Source of the DNA: Adineta ricciae
Taxonomy: Eukaryota > Rotifera > Eurotatoria > Adinetida > Adinetidae
Reading direction: 5' to 3'
Length of the DNA stretch: 64,000 bases
NCBI GenBank assembly: GCA_905250025.1
Contig: CAJNOJ010000081.1
Coordinates: 310,001 to 374,000 of the forward strand
Made by a program: the position numbers and the translations under genes. The notes beneath the pieces were generated by a model that searched no databases, had not been told where the DNA came from, and saw nothing but the letters and a program-made list of their open reading frames with translations. This document shows, piece by piece, positions 33,561 through 45,336 of the stretch; the stretch's first letter is position 1, and the number at the start of each line of letters is the position of its first letter.

Positions 33561-34700
33561 TTAAAACATCTATAACAGAAAAAAAAGCGAAAGGAAATTA
33601 CATTACTGTGCTTTTTTTTCTTTCTTCATTGTCATCATAAAATCAGATCGATTGTATAATAACGTATCAGAGACGAGACTCTTTTCTTTCAATGAAACAT
33701 TTAAGTATATTTAGATTGAAATTCATTCGAGTGTCTATTTGGCATGAGTATGAATATAGTAATTGTTCGCAAAGAAAATGCATAGTTGATAGGGATCAGT
33801 ATTCAGGCTCTTACTCGTCATGAACTGTAACAAATACAATTGCATCGTTTTCTCGCTCTCCCTCCATCTCTCTCTCTTTCCTTCGTGCTCTTTTCTTTCT
33901 CTTTCTCATGATATTGCATAAAGTAACAACAACAATACCAGCAGTAAACCATCCGAAGATTAAACGATCTCTCTCTCTCGTCCTGTGCTTTGTTAGATGA
34001 ATTGCTGATAGGTTTATACACAGACACTGCTATTGCTGCTGATAGAACTTCTTTCATTACTATATGAACATTATACGCTCATACGTCCAACAAGGCTTTT
34101 GTATATGTTTAGATGACATAGAGCATCCTCGCCTGATGGACGTTCAAGGTCGTCATCAGGAATATTCATTAGGTTCATCAAAAATTAAACCTAGTGACAA
34201 AAATATTTACTGTCGTTCTTTTTTGCGTCTACACGCGTTGCGGAAGGAGCAAGAATGACATGTACATATGTCTTGCTTATTAGAAACACGGATGCGCCGA
34301 ATAATTCTCAATTCATATTATGAGTGACCTTTTTTTGGGTGTGCGCGCGTGTTTCTGAATAGATTTTCTGGTCAAGGTTGAAAATCAAAAGACAATCATT
34401 ATCGCATAACGAATATTATCAAAGCAATGTTAACAAGCTCATTTTCTCCTGCTCTCTCGATATCTATCCGGATCGCTTAAGGACATTGATTTCTAACCGA
34501 TAGAGAATATGCTATACGGATAGCACGTCGATTAATCGTTTAGACATCTTACGTCATCTCTCTTTCCATTGAAAAAAAAGAAGGAGAAATTTATATTTAC
34601 TATTGTCATAGTGACTACAGAGAGGAATAAAAAAAAACTAATACGACTTACAACGACGCATTCTTTAGAACGGCAAAACAAAGAAATTGCTCTACTTCTA
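33561..34700. other. intergenic
   Basis: No gene recognised; contains TC/GA-rich tracts at about 33850-33905 and 33970-33985. Confidence 0.5.
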
Positions 34701-36522
34701 ATGGCACCATTACGACTAAAAGTTCAATTAGGCGACGAGAAGAAAGGTTCTCGCACAAGACCTTTATTACGTAAATTTGTTTATGCTATTGATTCATCGT
34801 CAAATCAAACTATTGCCGAACTTTCACAAACATTACAGGACTATGTAGCCAAACAATTCTCACATGCAAATCTCGAAATCGTTCATTTAATGACCGATGA
34901 TGGATTTATCTTATCTAAATCAGATCTCTGTTCTCATGTATTGAAAGATAACGATCGAATCATTTGCGTAGATATGAGAAGATTTATCGATGATTATCAT
35001 ACATGTATTCATGAAAGTAATACCTGGTTAGAACGAAAACAGTATGATATAACGGTCAGTCGAGAGAGAATCCTTCGTATAGGCCTCAATTCAACTCCAG
35101 AATTATTCGTACGATTATTTGGTACAGTGGAGGTGAATACTCTTTATGTATTTGGCATTCATGAATTGATTGCAATTGCGAATAGAAGGGAACCAAGTAA
35201 GAGAAGGAAAAACAGGTGATCGAAATTTCGAGTTTTGAATTTTAGATAAACTAATTAGTCGGATCGATCAAACGATGGAGTTTGAACCAGCGTCCTCATC
35301 CGATTGGTTTATTGAATGTAAATGGGATTATGAGCAAGATTCCAATACGAGTTTATTCATCGTTTGCAACTTCAAAGTCAGTTCAAGCGATGAAGTTTGG
35401 TCAGCAAAATTACAATTGATTCTTGATCATTCTCGTCAACGAATCGAAAAAGGTCAACTCATTCTACTCTCTGGTGAATCGGGTGATGGCAGTACACTTA
35501 CGAATCAACAACGTCAACGTATAAAAGAACTTGCTGCTAAGCTTCCACCACCGATTCGAACTGGACCACAAATTGCTTGTAGTGCTCCTCAAACGTTAAA
35601 ATTGACCAAACATGAATGCGAAGGCGATTCGTTGGTTCGTATGGCTAATGGTAATACCAACGCTGTTCTCCCGGAACAAAGCGAATCGTCAACTCCGGGA
35701 ATGTTTCTGCAACACTTTACAATAACTCACATTGTATTTTCGAAGAAACCGATTATTTTGCCTGAAATACTCAATCAAAAGCGTTCGCAAGCTGTCGACA
35801 AGCCTATCACAGTTGCACATGTATCGGTTTTGTATCAGATGCACGATGGCGGATGGAAAGAATGTCAAGATATAGCGATTGGTAATGCCGGATCACGTGA
35901 AATCGAAATCAACTGGTTGCCACATCTAATAATTAATATCGAGCCAGATAAACTACTATCATACAGCATCCGAGGCTCGATGTTAATCAAAGGAATATGT
36001 GGACAAAGTCATATGACATATGGGCGATTTCACAAGAGTCTACCTCAACCATTAAAACTAAAGATCGTTGTTACTGATAATCATGACAAGCATTGTTCAC
36101 TAATCGTTGAACAATTGAACGCACCACTTCAGCTAGTAACAAGCGAGTCGGTCAAGGAATCCTCGTGGCACATTAAAGAACATCTATATTTTACTTACGC
36201 TGACGATTGTGAAAATGCTGAACGATATTTCATCAACATGTTTATAGATAAAGACGATAGACTAGTTCTTGGATGCTTGGGTGGGAACAAAGAATCTCTC
36301 GACCGAAAGAAATTCCTCACGATGGAGTTCAATGCGAAACAAACCAAAGTTCATGAAATTCCTCTTAACGATCTAACTTACACGAAGGAATCCAATGAAA
36401 TCAAAGTAACAATCCTACTCGATCCAGTCACATATATCAGCTATGCCATTCGATTCGAAATCAAAACATTGACATCGCGAACAGAAGAAACCGTACTTAT
36501 TCCTATTGATAAAATATTGTAA
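34701..36522 (+). CDS. protein with coilin-like N-terminal domain and an unknown C-terminal module, 590 aa
   Basis: Exons 34701-35196 and 35246-36522 join in frame across a 49-bp GTAAGA...TTTAG intron; without that intron the first part would stop early. The N-terminal ~95 residues ('LRLKVQL', a Ser/Asn turn, 'TIAELSQTLQDYVAKQF', 'LMTDDGFIL', 'VLKDNDRIICVD') resemble the ubiquitin-like N-terminal domain of coilin, the Cajal-body organiser. The remainder is not recognised: 'WFIECKWDYEQD', 'HIVFSKKPIILPEILNQKRS', 'VLYQMHDGGWKEC', then beta-rich sequence with no membrane segment. A ruined tandem paralogue follows at 36620-37740, which marks the most conserved blocks. AATAAA overlaps the stop codon. 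The coilin link is a sequence resemblance only. Confidence 0.72.
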
Positions 36523-36526
36523 TAAA
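36521..36526 (+). terminator. polyadenylation signal overlapping the stop codon
   Basis: AATAAA uses the last two bases of the TAA at 36520-36522; a second AATAAA overlaps it at 36525-36530. Confidence 0.5.
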
Positions 36527-36619
36527 TAAAATGAATATGCAAACATTGAAGATCGCTTTACCTATTTTCTCTTTCAAAAGAGTTTCATTGGCTCAGAATA
36601 GAAACGAGTCCTCGCAGTT

Positions 36620-37740
36620 AACCTAACGACCATTGTGATGGTTTTGTTTTGAAAAAAAATCACACAACTATTCAAGTGTATTGAAAGACAATGATGCCCT
36701 TGTGTGTATCGGTGCGAAAAGATAGGGTGTTGATAAGTATTCTACTCTCGATTTGAGTATATCTTGGTTGAAAATCAAAGAATATGCTATTAGCGATGAC
36801 TGTGAAAAATCTGTTCATATCGGGTTGAATCAGTTTTCGAAATTATATGTTCCACTTTTCATCAGAAACATTGAGCATTACTTGGCTTATCGAATATCTA
36901 CGGGAATATGATCCGAGTTCGAATAAACAATTTTTGATTACATGTAATTTCAAATTAGGATCTGAAGAAAATGCTTTATCGAAAAGATTACAACTTTTAC
37001 TCGATCATGCCACCATCCACACGATTCGGACTATAAATTGATCCAAATGCTTTCGTGAGTCTAAAATCAGCAAAATACGAATGCGAAGGTGAATCGTCCA
37101 TCCACATGGCTTGTACCAATACAAACAGGATAGACGGACACCAGAATTGCCGTCCGCCACATTCTTCATCTTTCCAACAAGAATTTGTCATCACTCATGT
37201 AATATTTTCGAAAAAAGTTACACTAATACCTGAAATACTCAATCAAAAACGTTCCCAACTAACTGAAAAACCCGGTTCTGCTGTGGGTGTCACAGTATTC
37301 TATCAAACACATGATGGCGGATGGAAAGAATGTGAAGGTGATATCATCGCATCCATACCGATACGTAACAAAGATCCGAGATGGTTAACTAATTCGGTCA
37401 TTAACATTACTCCAGCCAAACTGATATCAGTCATGATTCGAGGGTGGATTCCTGTGAAAGATGAACTTAGAAACAACAACTACACACGAACTCGTTATGC
37501 ATAAAAGTTTACCACAGCCCTTGAAACTGAAAATTGTTGTCTCGGACAATTACGAAAAGCAATACTCATGAGTACTTGAAAAAAATCAATCCGTCCTTGG
37601 ATGTTATGACTCGCGATTCGTTCATTGATGATTATCTTTCAGTGATCAAAAGTTATAGAATATCTAGTGGTGTGTATGATCAAAGTTTCATGCGAAACAG
37701 ACCAACACAGCAGAATATCAATTTAGAGGAATGAATTATA
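36620..37740 (+). pseudogene. decayed tandem copy of the coilin-like gene
   Basis: Fragments match the upstream gene in order but in shifting frames: 'VLKDNDALVCI' (about 36677-36710; parent 'VLKDNDRIICV'), 'VHIGLNQFSKLYV' (about 36815-36850; parent 'LRIGLNSTPELFV'), 'ITCNFKLGSEENALSKRLQL' with following 'LLDHA' (to about 37010), 'HVIFSKKVTLIPEILNQKRS' and 'FYQTHDGGWKECEG' (about 37190-37340), 'HKSLPQPLKLKIVVSDN' (about 37502-37550) and 'SVLGCYDS' (about 37590-37613). The linker region between 'LLDHA' and 'KYECEG' is deleted, and several stops and frameshifts intervene. It cannot make the full protein. Confidence 0.75.
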
Positions 37741-38111
37741 CTCAGAGTAATAATTCGATTACAGTGGCAGGTTGGTTTGGCTGAGAAACTTTTCTTTTCT
37801 ATAGCATTCAAGTAGAAATATCTACAAAAAAAACCGCAAACCGAAGACACAATATTTATTCAATTGGACAAAATCGATTGAACATATTAAAAGGAGATTT
37901 TTTTCAGTCAATGTCAATAATCAAACGTCACTTTCGTCGCTTAGATATGAATTGCTCTAATACATATAGAGAAAAGAAAGAATAAAGCAGAAAAACATTC
38001 GATTGTGAAAGTCTCTTACATGATTATGTTTGTTGCTATTCTGCAAATGATATCGAATATTGTCAACTCTGAAATAGATTATTAATGAAGAGTTTTGTTC
38101 GATACGCGTTC
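37741..38111. other. intergenic
   Basis: Nothing recognised between the pseudogene and the 3' end of the TRPM gene. Confidence 0.5.
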
Positions 38112-41100
38112 TTACTTTCGTTCAATTGCTTCTAAAACAATATCAACACGCGTTTTCTTTGCATGTTTAAATGCATATCGCCAAAAATCGTCGGCTATTG
38201 CACTTTCTCGTTGCATGACATCATTAACTGCAAACCAAAAAACGGGCTGTTTATAAACATAGTTCTCATCATGCTTACTTTTCCATGGTTGTGGTAATCG
38301 ATTGATAAGCGGCGTTTTATCACCTATAGAATATCTGTTGCAAATACACGGAGAAATGTTTGAGAAACAACATACGATTAGAAAACAACTGGAAAATATA
38401 TTGACCAGCCATGAATAAGTAATGAAGTGTATTGAATGGTGGTGGGAATAGGGTTTTTTTACTGTATTCATTGACAATTAAATATCGTTGATATCGCCAA
38501 ACATCATGTGCTTGCTCTTGAACGCTTTGAATTGTAACGCTGAACGAAGGAAGATATATCGGCTGGGTAAAATTAGAGAATCGATTACTTGAACAATGCA
38601 ACGAGGACGTTGAGGAGAAGAACATTCGCAACAGCGACAAAGACGATCGCTAGAACAAAAGCCGTATTAGAATACGAATCACTGCCCTCTAAAGATGCAT
38701 CATTAAGAAAAAGATTTCATCAAGTTCGGCCTATTACGAATCAGATCAATCTGTCCAAACACTTTCCAAATTCCGTAGTTGATAATATCTTTGGCTAATT
38801 GCCATGACAATAAATTCCTTTCAGAGATGTTGATTGTTACATTCATCAAGTTTCCATTATGATCATAATTCCAGTCGATTTCATCAGTTGTGCTGATTAA
38901 CGACCAGGATGCAATAGAGAATCCGCAGAGAAAAATGAGAATGAAACAAATGAAGAAAAGTAAATCCTTCATCTATGGAAATAGATAAACGAGAGAAGAT
39001 GAGAGGCAAGAAGATTTTCTACGAACTGTATTTAAAATCATTAACAACTTCGGTCCCAATCGTTCGAAAGCCGTGAATAGATGAAGAGTCGCAACAAACC
39101 AAACAATCAGGTCCAAACAAAGAAAAATTCTGCAAAACAAACTGTTATCCATGTCTAGTTTTCGTCAAGAAACTTTACTTTGAAATGGTAAAAACAGCTT
39201 CGATGACAATAAATCGTGTCATAAATCCAATCAGATAAAAAACGATCGCACAAACTTTAATCAAATTCCACACATCATAAAAATATTCATAACGATCTGT
39301 CAGGTAAAACTACAAAATTCACACTAATATCTCCATGTCGATCTCTTTTAGTTTTACTTTATGCATTTCTTCAAGAATTAAACTCCATATCCACACATGA
39401 AGAAGTAATTCTGAAGTTCCTAAACTCAAACCAGTACTTTGATACATGATACGCCATGGAAAATAATCTATCAAAAGCACGTAGCTAAACAAGCCGAGGA
39501 AAATCACATAGAAGATCTACAAAAGATTCCAATAATATTCCTTTTAAGTATAAGTCTAATCACTTACGACGTTATAATAAAACCGAACAACTGGTGCTTG
39601 ATAAAAATAAATAATCTTATTCGACCATCGTACTGGATTGAATTCAACGTAATGATCTGACCTACAGGCATACATGTCGTTCAATACACAATACAGGTTC
39701 GATTGTTTATCGTTTTACTTAATCACTGTACGAATAATTACGCCATTACCACTTCGCCCGTATGAGATTATCTTTCCGTATCAACACAATAAGGGACAAA
39801 ATTTTCGAAAGTCAAAACATACCTCTTTACGTTCCTGAACGTATGGTAAGAAAATCGAAAACAACGGAAGTAATGGAAACAGAAGAGTCACAAGAAAAAC
39901 CTAGAGATAGACATTTAATTCACTTAGAATAAAAACTTTCGTCGTTTCTCTACTCGAAAATTGATCGCTTTGCGTTTGTAATTGATATTTCCAAACCACT
40001 GATTATCCAAATATCTCTGAACACATTTCGATGCTAAAAATATTCGACAATTGGCTTCTTGAGCGATTTTCAACGGATCAACATTATCGAATGCTAATGC
40101 TGATTGTTTCAGTAATTCCACACCAAAATATTCATCATTATCAAAACATCGATCAATAATTGACATCGCGTGATAATCAAATTGCCTATGAAAGAATATT
40201 TTCAGGACTACGAAGAATTTAGAACGAAGAAATGTGTTCTACTTAGCATTCTTTTCATATTCCTGCTTCATTTCCGAATGTACTGCGATTTGAGCTGCTA
40301 AGCGATAAATTCGCGCACCAATTAGAGCAGCAACCGACTGATTCTATTCTCAAAGATCCCAAATAGAAAGATAAATATTTACTATGAGACAGTCTCACCC
40401 AAGTTTTTGAACAAAGATATTTTCCAAGTTCAAAACGACCTACAAATATCGCCCAGAGGTATAATTCTCGACGTGCATCTTGGCCCAATGATAAATAAGA
40501 GTCCGAGGACGCTTTGTCACTCTAAATATTTATCAACTCGATTTTCCCTTCTTCTTTTCAAACAATGCCCTACATACATCCAATTGTTTATTGAAATAAA
40601 ACGCATGATAATCATGTCTCGTTGGTTTCGATTTGTTCTCGACGGGTAATCCGTTATCAGCCTAAACATTTCCGTTAGATTTGCTATTCAATAACAAAAT
40701 CCAACATACATCGACAATTTCATATAGTTGCTCAATATCCGCGAGAGTGATTTTCTCCAAAGATGCGCCATATTCAAGAAGTAGTTCAACAAAGTCAACG
40801 TGACCGCGACAGAGTGCATCGAGCAATGCTCGACGAAGATCAGTGCTCTTTGAGAAAAATTTTAGAATAAGAAACACGAGAGTAATCAAACATTTTTACC
40901 TCCCATTTCGAAATCGTTCGGTCTGTAAGAATATACTTTTGTGCATAATCTAACTTTTGCCAAGCCTAGAGTGATGCGAATGAAGAGCACTTCGAAGCGA
41001 GAGAATTCATTTTATATCATACCATCGCTAATTTCAATTCCGCTACTCGACATTGTTGTTCATTGTGAATCCCTTCGGAGAACTTCGTCGCTAAAAACAG

Positions 41101-43036
41101 ATTTCTTTGTGAAAATACTTTCAAAGATTATCTTTTAACCATTAAAAAGTGCTTCAAGGATTGCATCCTCTAAATTTCCATGATGACGTTCGCTATCAAA
41201 CTTGAAAATTGTGATTAATTGCCGTCGTTGTTGCATTATACGACACAAGCGATCTTTGACTTGATCAAGCNNNNNNNNNNNNNNNNNNNNNNNNNNNNNN
41301 NNNNNNNNNNNNNNNNNNNNNNNNNNNNNNNNNNNNNNNNNNNNNNNNNNNNNNNNNNNNNNNNNAAAAGTGCTTCAAGGATTGCATCCTCTAAATTTCC
41401 ATGATGACGTTCGCTATCAAACTTGAAAATTGTGATTAATTGCCGTCGTTGTTGCATTATACGACACAAGCGATCTTTGACTTGATCAAGCCACGAGCCA
41501 TTTTCCGCTCGATGTTTCTGAAATCTACAGAAGAACATCATTTTCAAAAACAGGCCAACTTCATTGTCATATTTACATTGCATTCAGTCGAATTTCTTTA
41601 TGAGACGCATCTGAATTACGTTCCTTGTTTAGGAAACGTCGTTCACTATCGGTACGTTCGATTTCAATTTGATTAAAGTGCGCGTATAAATCAGCCACAA
41701 GATCAGCTGCTCGACCGGATTCCTGTAATCACACTCTAATTCGAAAAAATTTACGCTTAAATATTCGATTTACTTTCACGACAACCAGTGGTACGTTGGT
41801 TTCTAGCGCTTGACAAACAGCTCGAATAGATAATACACCACCTTCAACAAGAATCATAACGATCGGAGTTAAAATATCCGTTGTGATCAATGTCGTATTT
41901 ATTTTTCTTAAGTGTTGTTCGATTTCCGTTCGTTGCAAAAGAACTTCTTCAGCTGTACATGATCCGCCGTCGAACAATAGGAAATGAGTATGATTTGGTT
42001 CTAAATTCCATCGACCTTTCTCCGATTGTTTCGAATGATACGAACGAACGATGTACTCATCAGCAATGTTCTATTCGTCAGGCAAAAACAATGCCTTTGT
42101 TTTAGAAAAATAACTCTTCCATCACTCTTACCATATGAATAGCTTCAATCGTATTTTGACGAGATGCACTCATCGAACGATTCTCTTTCTCTAATGCCAC
42201 GTCAAGGACAATCTTTGATATTCCATTCAACTGTTCAGTTCCAGCTGTATGCTTCCAACTTCCAATACCAATACACGGAACATCAAGTGCGTGTTTACGA
42301 TTTTTATACCGATAATTGTGTAAAGCTTTGCCGACTTCTCGAATGACGCCGGCATTTGTTCCAGCTGTGATTAACCATGCATCTATGATGAATATATCCT
42401 TTTGGAAGAACTATTCATTTTATTTTACTTGTTGTGGCAGCAGCGGCAACTAATCCACGTTGGAATGTTTTTCTCAANAACTTCCAATACCAATACACGG
42501 AACATCAAGTGCGTGTTTACGATTTTTATACCGATAATTGTGTAAAGCTTTGCCGACTTCTCGAATGACGCCGGCATTTGTTCCAGCTGTGATTAACCAC
42601 GCATCTATGATGAATATATCCTTTTGGAAGAACTATTCGTTTTATTTTACTTGTTGTGGCAGCAGCGGCAACCAATCCACGTTGGAATGTTTTTCTCAAG
42701 TGTGTGGACATGTTACATTGTTTGCCACCTCCAGTGACTGATATAATCAGGTCAGGTGTCGGTAAACGCCAAGCACGTTGCATAAATTCAACTATTGTCT
42801 TGGCATTCGTTCCGAGAGATAAACGAATATACTGAGAAAGTCGAGTGATCGAGCTCGATTCACTATTATCAAATTTCAAATAACCATACTGATCAGTTAT
42901 TTCACTAGAAAAGTTCCATTGGATGATACTGAGCAATACTACTTTCTACTTACGGTTTGTTGTCAGATAAATGTATGTTCAATTCGCAAACGACCTCTTG
43001 GATAAGTCGCATTTGTTGGACGATATCTTCAGACAT
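38112..43036 (-). CDS. TRPM-family cation channel
   Basis: TRPM proteins are tetrameric Ca2+/cation channels. Exons read in order: N-terminus 'MSEDIVQQMRLIQE' (from 43036); the TRPM homology/SLOG region with 'WRLPTPDLIISVTGGGK', 'RKTFQRGLVAAAATT' and 'VMILVEGGVLSIRAV'; helical repeats ('AWLDQVKDRL', 'VDFVELLLEYGASLEKI', 'NQWFGNINYKRKAI'); the membrane domain, with S2-S3 '...IFLGLFSYVLLIDYFP' and 'ELLLHVWIWSLILEE', S5 'LLFFICFILIFLCGFSI', pore 'IWKVFGQID', S6 'VFVAVANVLLLNVLVALF'; and the TRP helix 'VQEQAHDVWRYQRYLIV'. The C-terminus ends about 120 residues after the TRP box, so there is no kinase or Nudix domain. The assembly is faulty inside the gene (N-gap at 41271-41365, N at 42478), so a correct protein cannot be read through both joins. 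Confidence 0.85.
41145..41270. repeat. left copy of 126-bp duplication at the N-gap
   Basis: Identical to 41366-41491 on the other side of the gap. Both code the same TRPM exon segment, so this is an assembly artefact, not a biological repeat. Confidence 0.9.
41271..41365. other. assembly gap (95 N)
   Basis: A run of 95 unknown bases inside the TRPM gene, flanked by identical 126-bp sequences. Confidence 1.
41366..41491. repeat. right copy of 126-bp duplication at the N-gap
   Basis: Exact repeat of 41145-41270; this copy continues into the rest of the TRPM exon. Confidence 0.9.
42257..42477. repeat. left copy of 221-bp duplication at a single N
   Basis: Matches 42479-42699 except for three transitions, with a single N between. 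It covers part of the TRPM SLOG region and looks like two alleles joined end to end. Confidence 0.88.
42479..42699. repeat. right copy of 221-bp duplication at a single N
   Basis: Near-identical to 42257-42477. Differences: C/T in the 'AACCAYGC' context, G/A in 'ATTCRTTTT', C/T in 'AACYAAT'. Confidence 0.88.
42929..42953 (-). other. candidate 25-bp intron in the TRPM gene
   Basis: Minus-strand GTAAGT...CTCAG of only 25 bp lies between the codons for 'LSDNKP' and 'IIQWNFSSE'. Without its removal the first exon meets TAA at once. Splicing restores the frame. Confidence 0.45.
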
Positions 43037-43454
43037 GTCTCTTATAATTGACTAATCTATTGTGTAAATTGTGACAGCAGACTTTTTTTGTTTTCTTTCT
43101 TATAAATAAATATGATAATCGGAAAATTTGAATAATAATGATGAAGGAAAAACGAATAGACAATAGTACTTTGAAGAGAACGTTTCTACGCGAATTCCAG
43201 TCACATAGTCTGCTCGCGTTGTGCACAATAGTTTATATGAACCCTGGGTGAGGATAATCATGAATATCAAATGATAAATAATTCCTAGATACTTGATCGA
43301 TCAAAGTGAGTGATTTACTAGTTTATACAAATTAATTTTCAGAACAAAAAAAAAACGTTTTTTTTTATGTATTTTGTTTTGGAAGTAAAAACAAAAAGAA
43401 AACGACGAGACAGGTGACAATAATCATTGGACATTCGAACACGAGAGACAATGT
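43037..43454. other. intergenic
   Basis: Nothing recognised; A/T-rich runs near 43345-43370. Confidence 0.5.
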
Positions 43455-44030
43455 TTAGTCTTCGAGTAACCATTTGTCACGATGTTTTCTTTTAATCGCT
43501 GCCCGACGTGCTTTTATCGCATCAAGCTCTTTCTTCGTTAGTTTGACTTTTTTCTTTTGATTTCCATTTGTACGATTCAATTCTTCATTCCATGCATTAT
43601 AATCGAAATAATGATACAATTGGCGAAGATCACGCGAATCTTGTCCAACAAGTCGTTTACCCGTACTGATCGTACTGGGAATAGTGGGAGGAATTACATA
43701 TGGTTGATAGCGAAGATCAGTTTGACTATTTGCGTAACTCATTGCGAGAGCGTATTCACCAGTAGAGTACTGTTGTTCATCGGTGTTTGATGTATCAGAT
43801 GTTGGTGGTGGTGGTTCTATACAACCCTTAGGTGTTTCCCATACCTAAATACACATAATCACGTTGAAAAGCAGATTAGTCAGGTATTTGATGTGACTTA
43901 CCGATTCAGTTCCATCTGACCAGTAATAACGTTTGTAATTCTCATCCCAATATGCTTGCCATTTTGATGATTGATCACTTGTGCTAGTTGAACTTGATGC
44001 TGTTGATTCTTCCTCCGGTTTACTTGCCAT
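43455..44030 (-). CDS. WW-domain protein with basic C-terminus, about 170 aa
   Basis: WW domains bind proline-rich peptides. Two exons on the minus strand join at 'GTES|VWETPKG' across a GTAAGT...TTTAG intron (about 43846-43902), which puts the second half of the domain in exon 2. The WW domain spans residues about 24-52: 'WQAYWDENYKRYYWSDGTES' plus 'VWETP'. The first Trp is present and the second conserved Trp is W45. A Pro-rich stretch ('IEPPPPTSD') follows, then a C-terminal part 'YFDYNAWNEELN', 'KKKVKLTKKELDAIKARR' and 'KRKHRDKWLLED', a highly basic helix. This layout is seen in small nuclear WW proteins that associate with splicing or transcription. I cannot name the orthologue. It diverges from the dehydrogenase at 44275 (244 bp between starts). 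Confidence 0.75.
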
Positions 44031-44260
44031 ATCAGAAGAAGAAAATTTCTGAATTAATCAGAGGGAAAGAAATTTCAACTTAGTGCATGTACAACACAAA
44101 ACAAAACTGAAGCAACCAATCAGTGCGCTGATTGAGCCTCTGCCAACTTGCGTCGCTATTGGCTGATACATCTCGTCTGTTTCTTGATTGATTTAGAACG
44201 TTAGCAAATGAATAGATTAGAACAGATCAGTCAGTTTTTACTTAGGAGAATTTTATTCTC

Positions 44261-44268
44261 TCATTTAG
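44261..44268 (+). promoter_or_regulatory. 3' splice-site-like sequence before the dehydrogenase start codon
   Basis: TCATTTAG, preceded by a pyrimidine tract, lies 6 bases before the ATG at 44275. Confidence 0.4.
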
Positions 44269-44274
44269 CACAAG

Positions 44275-45151
44275 ATGAATGGTCTAGTAACTCTGATTAC
44301 CGGTGGTGCATCTGGTCTTGGTTTAGCTTGTCTCAATCGATTTCTTAAACAAGGCGTTAGTCATGTACATTTTTGTGATCTACCGTCATCGAAAGGTGAA
44401 GAAATCGCTAAATCCATGGATCCATCATTAGTTACATATCATCCTACTGATGTTACTCATGATGATCAAGTTGAAGATATGTTCAAGAGAATACAACAAA
44501 AAAGCTCTAAGCTCAATTGTCTTGTTCAATGTGCGGGCATTGGTGTCGCATTCCGTTGTTATAATATCAATGTATAGTTTTCATTTTATCATTGATGATC
44601 TGCATTTTACTGTCTTGTTAGAAACGAAGTATGCACTCTATGGAAGAATTCAACCGAGTGTTGAACGTCAACGTCGTGGGCACATTTAATGTGCTGAGAA
44701 GGGCATGTCATCTGATGGCTGATAATCAACCAGATGCACGTGGACAACGTGGTGTGATTGTGAATACATCGAGTATCGCTGCCTACGAAGGACAGATTGG
44801 TATGAGTATTTGAGATTGTGTTTGTAAAGAACTTTTTCTCTTTGTTCTCTAGGTCAAGTCGCATATTCAGCTGGTAGCGGTGCACTAGCAAGTATGACAC
44901 TTCCATTAGCACGTGATCTTGCAAGTGCTGGCATACGAGTTTGTACTATTCTTCCTGGTGTTTTCGATCAAACGAAAATGGTCGAGCCATTATCAGAAAA
45001 AAGTAAACAATTGTTGGCGATGATGGTGTCGTTTCCATCACAGCTTGGCTTACCAGATGATTTCGCACAATTAGCACAAAATATTATTGAGAATCAGTAC
45101 TTAAACGGTGAAAACATTCGTTTAGACGGTGCTCTTCGTATGCCACCCTAA
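44275..45151 (+). CDS. HSD17B10: HSD17B10-like short-chain dehydrogenase with substituted active-site Lys, 257 aa
   Basis: HSD17B10 is a mitochondrial 3-hydroxyacyl-CoA dehydrogenase that also serves as a subunit of animal mitochondrial RNase P. Exons 44275-44571, 44622-44799 and 44853-45151 join in frame to 257 residues (human 261). Motifs: 'TGGASGLG' (cofactor), 'CAGIG' (human NAG-type), 'NTSSIAAYEG' (catalytic Ser), 'GQVAYSAGSGALASMTLP' and the family end 'NGENIRLDGALRM'. The catalytic YxxxK should read Y-S-A-S-K. Here it reads Y163-S-A-G-S167 (AGC at 44876-44878), so the essential Lys is absent. The rest is close to HSD17B10, so this is an orthologue or paralogue with reduced dehydrogenase activity, perhaps kept for another role. 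Confidence 0.87.
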
Positions 45152-45320
45152 CGTTTTCGTTGTTTATACACATCTGTTAGGAAATGTTATTTTTGTTTTT
45201 GTTTACTTTTTCTAGATAATATGTTCTGTTATAAAGTGTGTGAGGATGAAATTGATCCTACTGGAGCGTCTACGAGTCTCACTCTTTATTGTTGACAAGG
45301 AGTACAGCGACAGTTCCGTT

Positions 45321-45328
45321 TCTTCTAG
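45321..45328 (+). promoter_or_regulatory. 3' splice-site-like sequence before the BTB gene
   Basis: TCTTCTAG after a pyrimidine tract, 8 bases before the ATG at 45337. The preceding gene ends only 185 bp upstream. Confidence 0.45.
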
Positions 45329-45336
45329 ATTAGAAT

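Noticed and set aside
41145..41491. Possible true tandem repeat in the TRPM gene
   Set aside because: The two copies are identical and separated only by Ns; an assembly artefact explains it better.
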